Shown here: positions 52,785 to 62,609 of the stretch, piece after piece
How the letters are laid out: each line of letters opens with the position of its first letter
Position numbering within the stretch: the stretch's first letter is position 1
Assembly: GCF_900496995.4 (NCBI RefSeq)
Contig: NC_044014.1
Location: 4,646,501-4,710,500 of the forward strand
DNA from: Aquila chrysaetos chrysaetos
Lineage: Eukaryota > Chordata > Aves > Accipitriformes > Accipitridae
Length of the DNA stretch: 64,000 nucleotides
Direction: 5' to 3'
The notes under the pieces: generated by a model
Seen by the model: the letters and a program-made list of their open reading frames with translations, nothing else
What the model was told of the DNA's origin: nothing
The model's database searches: none
Program-made: the position numbers and the translations under genes

Positions 52785-52830
52785 TTCACTGAGCTTAATA
52801 CATGTAAAGTGCTGCTGAAATACTAATTTA
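52785..52830 (+). repeat. Possible MIR 3' fragment
   Basis: AGCTTAATACATGTAAAGTG resembles the MIR segment 'gttaatacatgtaaagcgc'. The match is short and lies just beside a clearer reversed copy, so it may be chance. Confidence 0.25.
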
Positions 52831-53194
52831 TTCACCCTCGCTGATCACTGGGGGTATAGCACGGTCTTCATCCTGCAACCCACTCCACTTTGCGTATGTG
52901 GAAATCCACTGAGTTAACCAGATACTGCTCGGCAGCGGAAAGCTGAGCATGGAAATGGTTGCAGGGTGAGGCACGAAAGAGGATGCTCACAGCGTCTGGC
53001 TTTCGACGTGTGACCAAAGTGCCTGATGTAGCGCTGCTTGAGCTGAGCACTTGGTCTCCCTTACTGCCAGCAGAGAGAAGCAGGCTCCATTAGAAGCCCA
53101 TTCAAAGCATCTGAATTAGAAGCTATTTCTCTCTGCTGAGCCTCTGGATAGCCTAACGTTAGAGGTCTCAAGCTAGACATGTGAATATTCTCCC

Positions 53195-53290
53195 TTAAGT
53201 GCTTATTATTATTCCCATTTTGCAGGTGGGTGAACTGGAAAGGACAGGACTGTGCTAAATTAAGTGAGCTGCCTGCAATGGTTAGGCTTC
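53195..53290 (-). repeat. MIR-type SINE relic, antisense
   Basis: TTATTATTATTCCCATTTTG, then CAGGTGGGTGAACTGGAAAG and AATTAAGTGAGCTGCCTGCA align in order with 'tattattatccccattttacagatgaggaaactgag' and 'ggttaagtgacttgcccaa' of the reversed MIR. It lies only about 450 bases from another MIR copy in the same orientation. Confidence 0.7.
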
Positions 53291-53299
53291 CTCTTTGCT

Positions 53300-56020
53300 T
53301 CCCCATAAAACCCCTGGAAATGTGTATGAGAAGAAGAATGCAAAGCTGAATAAATCTCCAGGGAATATGTTTAGGTTGTAAAAATACAGAGACAGTATCG
53401 AAATATCTCAAAGTGCTCTTGGAATATATGGTGAGTCATGAGCACTGTATATTAAATGGTCAACGCTTATTCAACAAAAGTAATTTCTCATGCGAGACCA
53501 CAGGAGTCACAGGAATTGGCTTTGCACCAAACTGCCTGATTCAGCAAGATATTACCAGTGTGCAGAAGCTCTGCTGTTATGTTTCAGCTTTTAGGCACCG
53601 GGAGAGAGGAAGTAAGCAGCACGAGGAGAAACTAAGAGATTCCTTACAGATTCAAGTATGGCAGTGTTTTAACTATGTGAGTAGAAACTTATCAGAAAAA
53701 AATATGCATTAAGAATAGATAATATATGTATGAAATTCATCCCTCCCATGCTATTTCTTCAGCTTGTGTGATGGAGACTGAATTTTATCTCTCTGTTTTC
53801 CGCCATCTCTGGTATTCTTCCTAAAGCCAAAATTCTGTTGCAACTATGGTAGTCATTAAAAATTATAATAGAAGAAAGTGTTTATCAGTTCTATCATTGC
53901 AGGTGTACTGGAAGAATGATTGCAAATTGAAATGACTTTGTAACGAAGCCTGAGTTAGCAAAAAAAAAAAAAAAAGGAAGAGAAAAGGAATATTCATTTT
54001 TCTGAAATTAGCAGAAAGAATAACACTTGGAGAAAACATTTATCATTATGTCAGCAAGGAGGTATGTGATTTATCTTTGTAATAATGGTTTTCATAACTT
54101 TGAAGGTAAAGACAGTTGACCTATCTTGGTATTTTTCATATAACATCTAGCAAGTTAAATGACTTTGTTTGTGTATCTAAAATGAAGGCTAATCTAGCAT
54201 AAGCATGCTTGGAAATTCATCCCTCTGCAGCTGTGCAGGATCAGGGCCCATCCTCTGGTCCTGAAGGAAAGAAGCATGGCATGGGCCATCTCTGCACAAG
54301 TAAAACCTTTTCTTTGAAAAGCAGGCTGACCTCATGCATTGACCTCATTGGTGACGTCATACCTACGGGAACAGTTGCTGACCACGCTGTTCCCTGAACC
54401 AGGTACCATCTGGGCTGAAACGGAGCGTGCAAAAGCATGCCAGAGTGGGACCTCATAGCTGGGCTCCAGATTTTTCTTATCAGGTGTGAGGGATGCCCGG
54501 GGTCCCCCTTGGATCCCCTCTCGTACAGGTCCAGGGTTTGCTCTTCCTACATGAATTTCTGTTGCAACAAATGGCAAGTCCATACGGCAAGCACTCATCC
54601 CACAAACTCAACATTAACAAATCAGCCTTGCTACTTGAAATATTTATACATTATAGCTAAAAGAGACAGTAATTTTTTTTGTCCAGCAATGTGAGGTGTT
54701 TATCCAGAATGTAAATAATTCTTAAGGAAAGATTCATATGTGCATGCACATCCATGCACGCATATTATATGTATATTTTTTTCATGCCACAATCTGGTTT
54801 TTCTCAACTCTGAAGCCCCTGCTGAAGGCTGGGGTTTGCAGGGAACTTCAGATTTAGGCATGAATGAGAAGCAACAGATGGGAAAGAGGAAAGGCTGGAG
54901 TGTGCAGGGAAAAGAGCTTCTAAAATACAGTTAATCTGATTTTTCTTGAGGTAGCAAGAATGGTCAAAATTAGTTAAGGAAATAAGGCACACATATAATC
55001 CAAATGCTCATTAAAATACATCCCTGATCAAATGTTAAATACTTCATTTTGAATTCAGGAGCTGGAGGAGGAGTAATAAATGACATGAAAGTAGAAACTC
55101 CGGGCAGTGGAGTGCACACAAAATGGCCCAGTGACCTACAATTCTCTACCAGTGGCTCAGAGACGAAATATATTAACATACATAATAGATCTGGAGAGTG
55201 ACAGTTTAAATATATGACACAGAGGGGAAAAGATTATTCTGTAACAGAAACTAAACGCCTCCAAGAGTAACACTCTTCCCTCCTTATTCACAAGAGCGAT
55301 ACGAAACAACAGGGTTGTTCAAACGAGAAAGGAGAAGCCAGGAGCAGAGCTCCCCTTGGCTTCAGTGCCTTTCGTCAGGAACCACACGCAACGGCGACAA
55401 AGAAGCCCCCTGATCATTTTAGCAGGGATCTGAGAGGTCTTGGAGCATCTTTCCCCATTTTGTCTGCTTCTTAGCTATCTCAAGCTCTTCTTTAATCAAA
55501 TCTCATGATGAGTTACAGATTTCTAAAGTGGTTTTTTTGTTTGATTGGGGTTTTTTTTTGTATTAAAGCAAACAATTTAAATAAGATCCTGAACGAACCT
55601 AATATTCAAGGTCCTTGGCTGCTGGCTCACCTAGTTTTACCGTTGCTGTGATGAACCCTTGGATGGTGTCACATATCTAAGAGTTACAGGAGCAGCAGTG
55701 TGAAACCCTCAGGCCGTGGGCACACGTGAGCTATTTCTGGTGGCAATTTGAACCCGTCTCCATTTGTCTTCTAAATCGTAACTCCTCGTTCATATTCCTT
55801 TAGAGAATCACGGAGCTGTGCATGCATCAGGTTTAAAAGCTTTGCCTGCCCTAGGAGCCACATACATGTATTTCTAAAAGCAGCAGGCTTCAACCAGCTT
55901 CAAGCCGCCTCGTTGCGTACGGTGCCACAAAAGCATTATGGTAATTCTGTGCGCTGAACCATTTAAAATCTATTTTAATTGATTCCCAGCTACTTCATGA
56001 TTCCAGCATATTGTTAAATC
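53300..56020. other. Non-coding unique DNA
   Basis: No gene was recognised. AT-rich sequence includes a 16-base A run at 53,960-53,975. No frame here shows protein-like features. Confidence 0.6.
53960..53975. repeat. Poly(A) run, 16 bases
   Basis: An uninterrupted A run followed by GGAAGAGAAAAGG. No retroposed body was recognised. Confidence 0.9.
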
Positions 56021-56029
56021 ACTGGTAGA

Positions 56030-56375
56030 TAAAAGTAGCAGGAGGTAACATCTTTTGTATTGCTGCAGGGAGATCACACCTAAAATAAGGCATTAAATTC
56101 TGGGTAACCTCATTGCCAGGGAGATGCAGACAAATTGGAAAAAATTCATAGAAGAGCAATAAAAATGATTAAGGGTCTGAAGAGACTGAGTTATGAGTGA
56201 AGATTAAAGGAACTTAATATATATCGCTTGGCTAAATGATGACTAAGAGGGAAATGATACCCTTCAACAAGTACTTGGAGGGCATAAATATCACGAATAA
56301 AAAGGAATTTTTTAGGGCGCTGAAGGACATACAACTTGGGATAAAAGGAGGCTGTTAGGCAAAAGGAAACTGGCT
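56030..56375 (+). repeat. CR1/L3-type LINE 3' fragment, decayed
   Basis: The segment follows the well-known order of the CR1-clade reverse-transcriptase C-terminus. GGGAGATCACACC matches 'gtgagacctcatct' and TTAAATTCTGGGTAACCTC matches 'ccagttctgggcacctc'. ATGCAGACAAATTGGAAAAA then matches the 'gacaagttggag' region, and AGAAGAGCAATAAAAATGAT matches 'agaagggcaactagaatgat'. A GGTCTGAAGAGACTGAGTTATG segment follows, and GGCTAAATGATGACTAAGAG corresponds to 'gagaagagaagactgagagg'. Frames are broken by stops and indels, so it is an inactive relic. The 3' terminal octamer repeats seen in young avian CR1 copies are absent, which points to an old copy. Confidence 0.65.
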
Positions 56376-56379
56376 CTCG

Positions 56380-59195
56380 ACACACATAATTAAAATCTAA
56401 CAGACCATTTGTGGGAAACCGAATTCTGACACATTTTTCTAATCACGTTTCAGTATTAATTTTTGCCTACTCTAGGAAAAAAGGCATTGTCTTCAATTAC
56501 AGACCGAGCAAGAACTCCCAGGTGCTCTCCAGGGATGTGCATGTCAAGAAGAATAATTCCCAATCCAAGTTGGGAAAACAGCAAAAAAGCATTCCGAGTA
56601 TTTGAAGGTTGATATACCCTTTAACGAGAGGCAAAGGATGTATAAGATATGAAATCAGTGATCTGTATTTTAGGAATGTGTCTGTTGCCAGGATACCGTG
56701 GGGAAAATAAAACTAATAATGCATTTCCTTAAAACACACACATTCCATTAATTCCAGTGAGAATTATACCAGTGTTTTAATGGGAGAACAGACAACTAAG
56801 ACTAGTAAATCTTTCTGCAGTTTTCTCATAGCACCAACTCACAGCTCAGAGCCCAGCGTCGGAGTTGGAGGAAGAGCCGAAATAGTCTCCACGGGTGTCA
56901 GGGTGCCGTGGTTGCACATCTTAACCCCAGCCTGTGTTGGAAAGCAACCGTGCATTCAACAGGATTGAATGTCTGCGTGAAATTGGGCTTTGCTGTGTCT
57001 CTGCTCAGCAGAGCGGCTCGGCGGCATAGCAGTGTAAATCCTAAAACTGTTAAGTACAACATATATATCACCTTGTGGTTTTTCAGACTTACTGCATGGA
57101 AACTCCCCGGCTGAATTTTAGAGGTCCCCACCCAGTAAATTCTTTGCTTCCAGCTCCAGCTCCCCCTCTGCTTTTCTGGGCAAAGGGGGAATCCCGAAGC
57201 TGCTCGCTCAGGCAGCTCTCTTGGACAACTCGGCACATCCGTTTGCTCCTCACAGCTCATGGCAGAGGGGGGACAGAGACGTTTTGGGGAAGTTTTTTGT
57301 CTTTTCCTGTCACAACCCACATCCGTTTCTGGTGCTACTACAATTTGGCGTAAGGGTATCGGTTTATGCGGGTACCCTGTAACAACATCCCTCGAGAAAA
57401 GCTTCGGAAAGCAGTGCCTGGTGATGGGAGGTCATGGGAAAAGGGCTCCCCAAAAGCAGCAGGAGTGGGAAGTAAAAGCGTCCCGGGTGCTTGCGGGCAA
57501 TGAACTTCTTCCTCGGGTTTTTGAGTTTGGGAGAGATGCAGCACAAAGCAGAAACATCTGTCTGCATTTCTAACCCCTCTCTGTGAGAATAACCTAAAGA
57601 TGCTGATGCTGAAATAGGCACATGGAGGAAGAGCAGTTCGTTTCCCCGGATTAGCATCCCATTACAGCGGTGCTCTGAGGACACAATCTGATTTGTTTAT
57701 CTCAGAGTTAAATCTGGCTATAAATGTACAGTTCTGCTGCTGTCAGACCTAGCCACCGGCCCTCTGCGCCAGACTTCTGCCCCAAACCGCCGTCAGCAGC
57801 AATAAGGAATGACTCCCCTGCGTAAAAAAATCACCTTTAAAATTCACATGCTTGCACTACTAATTGCGTGCCTGCTTTTCAACACTGCTAAAGGGATCTC
57901 CCATCTTTTTTACCAGATAAGCCTGCTCAGAGCTAAGAAATATGTACCGACTCCTTTTAAAAGTGAGATGATCCTTCATATGTTGCAGAGTAAGCATGGC
58001 AACCAGCAGAAATCATATTTACAGAGGTGGAGGTCAGGAGCTTCCGTTCATGAAAACCAACCTAGTCAGAGAAAGTTTTACTATAATTTCTATATTGAAA
58101 TCTCTTAATTTCTTCCCTCTTTGAACATCTTGAAGAATGAGAATTAAAGTCTGGTCTTAGTTTTTAGATTTTTTTAGACTATTTATTCTGACTGTTCTTC
58201 TGACTATCATTGTTCAATCAATTAGTTCCTGGACAGTGATTTGTTATTTTGTATTTCCCTCCCCATCTCACCAGGTAATGTTGAAGATAGTTTCTACGTG
58301 TCTGAGAGATGGACAGACACAACCTTTATGGAGTGCCTGAGAGTTTGAGCTACCACACGTAGATACCGCCATCAAGATTTCTACTCCAGCTGATGGTTGG
58401 TGAGGAATAGTGTGAACAGAGACTTCCTCAGGGAATGAAGATCTTGTTTTCGTGACAGCTTCTCCAAATTTTTTTTTTAAAATACATAAAAAGGAAGGGA
58501 GTATAATTATGCAGAAATCTGGCTAAGCATAATTGCTATTTGGAGCATCCCAGGAGGCCTAAAAAGGCCTTGGAGGGCAGCATATTTAACCCAGACCAGA
58601 AACACTGAATATGAGTGAATATTCTATAAATCACAGGTTTCACCCAGTCAGGTGTGTCATTCTGTGAGGTTTTTTTAGCTAAGAATTAGGTGAGAATCAG
58701 ATGTGACCTGAGGAGAGATACATACTCTGTGCCATAGGAAACTTGTGCCTGTGTGATTTTTAAGTCAGTCTCTTATTTATATATGGTCTTACAGGTGTAT
58801 AATGACCCATTTGAAATCCTTAAACTTTGGCTCCCAATCATAGATGTGTAATTTGGAAGCTTCTGGTTTGTATTTTACTATTAATTTACATATGGTTTCA
58901 CTTCAGAACAGATTGCCACAAATTTGTGTAAATTTTAGACGCTTCTAACCAACGATGGACTTGATCACGAAAGGAAAATACTAAAACACAGTATTCACCG
59001 TTCTTTCATACTTAGCTCAGGCTTCATCCCCTCAACTTCTTAGAAATAATGTTGCCGAATATGAAACATGCAGATCTAAGCCCAGCAGCGGGTTGACTTA
59101 GTGTTAGGAGGGAAATAGGAAGAGCTTTTCTCCTCCAGCGTGCTCACACGCCAGCTGCGGACAGTCACAGCTGCACAACAACTTCTGATACCATC
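56380..59195. other. Non-coding unique DNA upstream of the CpG island
   Basis: No convincing gene. A 99-codon plus-strand frame at 57,809-58,108 begins with a basic stretch and a hydrophobic run (MLALLIACLLF) that resembles a signal peptide, but nothing else supports it. AGGCCT occurs twice around AAAA at 58,555-58,570, forming a small palindrome. Confidence 0.55.
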
Positions 59196-59554
59196 AACGC
59201 TGCGAGCGTTGCATTAAACCTTCGCGTGAAACTGCGCGCTACATCACCGAAGGTACGTGCGTGTATCAGACGAACGACCTAATAAGCAGACTATAGTTTT
59301 ACATACATGTATTTATGTATACGTGGTAGGATCCTCTCGGTTGGGAATGAACCTTGCGCTTACTGAGCGGAAGATTTTGGCTTCTCAGCCAACGTTTGTG
59401 CTGTTGCCATTTCAAAACTGGACCACGGCGGTGCGTGCTGCGCGTGGTCTGCAAAGGTACGCAGCATGAAAAGTCTGACTTGCTCAAGCCACGGAGACCT
59501 GGCAGCGTATGAGCAATGGGTCCCCTCGGGTTGACCTCTGACTGGCGTCGGTGT

Positions 59555-59572
59555 CCCCCCCCCCCCCCCCCC
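59555..59572. repeat. Poly(C) run, 18 bases
   Basis: An uninterrupted C run between GGTGT and GAAATTTGG. On the minus strand this is a G18 run able to form a G-quadruplex. It is error-prone in sequencing. Confidence 0.95.
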
Positions 59573-59704
59573 GAAATTTGGGATGCCGCTGGTTCCACCC
59601 GAACGCCGTTTGCATGGGACGCATCGAATTCCCTGTAGGATCGCTCGGGCGAGCTCCATCTCTTTCCAAAAGCTTTCAAGCAAGCCCAACCGGCAGACGG
59701 TGCT

Positions 59705-59719
59705 GGGGGGGGGGGGGGG
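59705..59719. repeat. Poly(G) run, 15 bases
   Basis: An uninterrupted G run between GGTGCT and ATGCTCC, in the CpG island and on the opposite strand from the C18 run about 130 bases to the left. Confidence 0.95.
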
Positions 59720-59851
59720 ATGCTCCGGCGGGACCCCCGCAGCCCTCCCCGCGGAACCCCTTCCCTCCGCGGCACCGAGCGGAGCGGCAGCTACGCCGCC
59801 TCCCGGGCTGCGCAGCGCGGGCGGGGAGCGACGCGGGGCTGCTCCCTCCCC

Positions 59852-59889
59852 CTTCTTCTTCCTCCTCCTCCTCCTCCTCCTCCTCCTCC
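59852..59889. repeat. (TTC)n/(TCC)n triplet repeat
   Basis: A pyrimidine triplet repeat: CTTCTTCTT followed by 29 bases of pure CTC repeats. A C-rich stretch with nine C follows at 59,895-59,903. If the first exon spans it, the transcript would carry a CUC/UCC repeat in its 5' untranslated region. The purine-pyrimidine mirror symmetry favours triplex DNA. Confidence 0.95.
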
Positions 59890-60016
59890 GCCCACCCCCC
59901 CCCGCAGGGCAGAGCCGGCGGAGGAGGAGGAGGACGGAGGAGCGCGGTGCGGGGCAGAACCGGCGGAGGTAGGTGCGCTGGGAGGGCGGCCGTGGGGATA
60001 CCGGGGGGGAAATACC

Positions 60017-60046
60017 GGGGTGGTGGGGGGGGGGGGGTGGTGGTGG
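60017..60046 (+). repeat. G-rich tract, strong quadruplex potential
   Basis: GGGG, TGGT, then an uninterrupted run of 13 G, then repeated TGG units. The number and spacing of G runs easily satisfies the usual quadruplex pattern on the plus strand. It lies about 50 bases after the donor-like site at 59,969. Confidence 0.85.
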
Positions 60047-60122
60047 TTCCCCAAGTTGGAAGGCGACGGGACTTTGCGGGAAGTTGGGCAGCCGGCTCGG
60101 TAGGGCTCGGTACGGCGGAGAG

Positions 60123-60133
60123 CCCCCCCCCCC
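60123..60133. repeat. Poly(C) run, 11 bases
   Basis: An uninterrupted C run followed by GCCCCGGG, part of the homopolymer-rich core of the CpG island. Confidence 0.9.
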
Positions 60134-60198
60134 GCCCCGGGAGCGCCGTGCTCCCCCCGCGGTAGCCGGTTCTGGAGGTGCGGGGATACCTCCGGCTG

Positions 60199-60210
60199 CC
60201 CCCCCCCCCC
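60199..60210. repeat. Poly(C) run, 12 bases
   Basis: An uninterrupted C run following CCGGCTG and ending at AAAGTC. It is another G-run on the minus strand. Confidence 0.9.
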
Positions 60211-60275
60211 AAAGTCTTACTCCAGGGTGAAGGCTGGTGGTGTTTTCCCTAGCAAAAAAGGGGGGGCCGGGAGCC

Positions 60276-60302
60276 TTCCTCCTCCTCCTCCTCCTCCTCC
60301 TC
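60276..60302. repeat. Second (TCC)n triplet repeat
   Basis: About 27 bases of TCC/CTC repeats, same strand orientation as the repeat 390 bases to the left, followed by GGGCGGG, an Sp1-type GC box. Confidence 0.95.
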
Positions 60303-60803
60303 GGGCGGGTACCGGGCACCTCGGGTGCAGCATCCCCCGGTGCTTCGGAGCGGAGGTGGAAGGGGGGGGACACACACACGCTTCTTTTAAACCGTGCCCC
60401 CGAGCAGGTCAGTGCTCCGGGGAGGGCGGAACGATGACAAAGATAATGTAATTTGCTGTCATCTCGCCGGGCTGCCTTACCGGAGAACTGCTCCTGGGCT
60501 AATTGCGCTGGTTTTTACCGTGGTTTGGGAGAGAAGGTACTTGTAAAGCGGCTTGCTTTGAAACGTTCGTTTAATTCCGGCAGCGCAGCCTGCCTAGAAT
60601 TAAGCCGTGGATGGATGTTGCCAGTCACTGATGCATATTTTTAGGTGAAGAGGGGTATTTCTTAAATGCAAGCTGTTGGCTGTTAAAAATAGCTTCCTAG
60701 CATGCTTTTGCTGAGAATGCAGTCAAGGTTCAGTGACGGGTTATTATGGTTAGAGTCTGTTAAACAACAATTCACCAGCTGAACTTTGGTGGTGTCATAT
60801 ACG

Positions 60804-60841
60804 GTTTTGTGTTTTGGTTTGTTTGTTTGTTTTTTTTTTTT
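60804..60841. repeat. (GTTT)n simple repeat with poly(T)
   Basis: T-rich sequence with regular G interruptions, including GTTTGTTTG, ending in a T run of about 12 bases. Confidence 0.85.
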
Positions 60842-61000
60842 CCCTGTGCTCCTTCATTGTAATACTACAGCCGTACTCTGCAGTGAATTGACTTTCTTAG
60901 ACACAGCTAGATTTGTAGGTTAATAGGATAGATGATAGTATTTCTAGGCTGGTGCAGCTAAACACCTACCAAACTTTCAGATACGGAAGTGTATTTGTAA

Positions 61001-61014
61001 TTTTTTTTTTTTTT
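61001..61014. repeat. Poly(T) run, 14 bases
   Basis: An uninterrupted T run followed by ATCATATGG, with no associated element recognised. Confidence 0.9.
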
Positions 61015-61417
61015 ATCATATGGTTCTATCGCCTAAAGTTCTCTTCATATTGATTTGCTTGCATATGACATAAGAATGGTTTCACTTCTTGAAGCATTAG
61101 CCAGACAAAAAATCATTATCATCTCCTGTAGAATAAACACGTGCCTTTTGTATTTTGTAACTAAGAAAAAGCAGAGTAGTCAGCTGAGCAGGTTAAGGAT
61201 TAAAATGCAAAGTTTGCTGGAACTGTTCATGAAGAATAAATATTTTTAAGGTTTGACTGAAAATCGTATGCGCTCGTTTGTGTAAACAAATGCCTAATTG
61301 AACAGCACTGCACTTGATACTAACTGGGGACTACTTGAGCTCTGGCAAAAAGGGAAATTTCCATCAATTAGAGGTCACAACATATACATGAACTATACAT
61401 ATGCATTTATATCTATG

Positions 61418-61639
61418 CTATTTATATATATTGATTGTATACACATACACACACTCAATTATAAACAGTAAATACCAATGGAATAGTTGTCTTGAAGCTT
61501 TTATTTTGTCAGTGATTAAGATGTTGTCACATGTCTCTTGCCCTGAGAGCTTCTCTGCTGCTGCTGGTGCCATTTCACTCTTGGGCATTGAGTCAAAGTA
61601 TTCATCTGGCTCTTCACATGCCAAAAGAAAGAAAATCAA
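61418..61639 (-). other. Coding-looking minus-strand frame, unassigned
   Basis: A 73-codon frame whose central part (residues about 8-50) reads like a real soluble protein: acidic and polar, with segments such as CEEPDEYFDSMPKSEMAP and EKLSGQETCDNI. It has no low-complexity bias beyond a short alanine run. The C-terminal 20 residues are hydrophobic and come from AT-rich DNA, so an exon would have to end before them. The acceptor side on the minus strand is pyrimidine-rich but ends in a weak AAG, and no strong donor is visible. I do not recognise the family. It could be an exon, a decayed retrocopy or chance. Confidence 0.18.
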
Positions 61640-62571
61640 TTTGAATGCAGAAAAGAGGAAACCACTTGTATGATGATTTAGCAGTGAAACTACCTTCTTT
61701 TTTTTTCTGAAATCAATAACAAAATAGTTTTATGGTTCAGATTTTGTAACAGGAAAACTAATCTCAAATTCAGAGTGTGTTGTTTGGTGGTTTGTAAGAG
61801 GAACATGGTGAAACAGTGGAGATTTACATGACAAAACACTTCATTCCAGTAATGCAATGGGAGACAGTAATGGATTTTGCCGTCTTTGCTAAACTAAAAG
61901 TAGGTATCTGGAAACTGTATAAATGAGAAGGTTGAAGCAGACTCTCGTATTTGAATTATTTCATGTGGTTGAAGTGGAAGGATGAAGTTATGTAATCCAC
62001 TAGCAGCATTAGCAAGGATAGGATTAAGTAGGCATAATCATAGAGATGCAGATAAGATACCGCTTATATTTTAACATTATTTTAAGCAACCTGCGGCAGG
62101 AGCTCTATGAGAACCAGGAGTTTCAGTGGGCAAAGATTATGTTGGTAGCCCAGGTGATTTCAGTGTTATCGCACACATTTTTAAAGATGGACTGTGTCCC
62201 AATACTAAAGTATCTCTCAAAGTATTGGTTTATATTTAAGATCAAGTTGTTAGGTGGATGACTCTTCCAAATTTCATGAGGTATTGCTAGCTATGATACT
62301 ACAATCCCTCCACCCCCCAAAAAGGATTTCTTATCGAATTCTTCTGCTGACTAGGAAGGGAATCCTTCTTATTGTTAACTACTTCTCCTATGCTGAGTGC
62401 TTCCTTGTATGTTCATGGGAGCGAAATTTTAAGAAGTTATAACTCGCCGTTGTGTTTACAATCATGTTCTGATATTTCTCTAGAGGTAAGCTAGCAGCAG
62501 TGGTCTGATCTTGCCTAAATGACGTATTGATTTAAGTTAGAACATCCAACTGTGTTTCTCTTTCGCTACAG

Positions 62572-62609
62572 ATACATCACTCAGGAGAAGAAAGCCACGA
62601 CTTAAACAG
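62572..62609 (+). other. Small exon-like element, 38 bases
   Basis: TTTCTCTTTCGCTACAG immediately upstream is a good 3' splice site, and AAACAG|GTGCCA at 62,609/62,610 is an acceptable 5' splice site. The 38 bases between are short for an exon but feasible for an untranslated leader exon of a gene starting in the CpG island about 2.6 kb upstream. No protein similarity supports it. Confidence 0.2.

Larger units (their letters stand above)
59200..60520. promoter_or_regulatory. CpG island, probable promoter and first exon region
   Basis: CpG density rises sharply from about 59,200 and is highest from about 59,720 to 60,200, then falls by about 60,520. The flanks are AT-rich and CpG-poor, which is the classic profile of a vertebrate promoter. 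Donor-like sites occur on the plus strand at 59,253 (GAAG|GTACGT), 59,457 (AAAG|GTACGC), 59,969 (GGAG|GTAGGT) and 60,537 (GAAG|GTACTT), and on the minus strand near 60,480 (CCG|GTAAGG). The plus-strand donor at 59,969 after a GC-rich stretch is my best guess for the end of a non-coding first exon. Long frames across the island, such as 59,360-60,379 minus, are low-complexity proline, arginine and glycine products of GC bias, not proteins. The downstream gene is not identifiable here. Confidence 0.75.

Noticed and set aside
59551-60165. A 204-codon plus-strand frame over the CpG island
   Set aside because: It has the same low-complexity composition (serine and glycine runs from repeats), no domain and no initiation context that stands out.
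59360-60379. A 339-codon minus-strand frame, the longest in the window
   Set aside because: It is made of proline, arginine, glycine and glutamate runs translated from triplet repeats and G/C homopolymers in the CpG island. Other frames across the same bases are also open, as expected where stop codons are rare because of GC bias.
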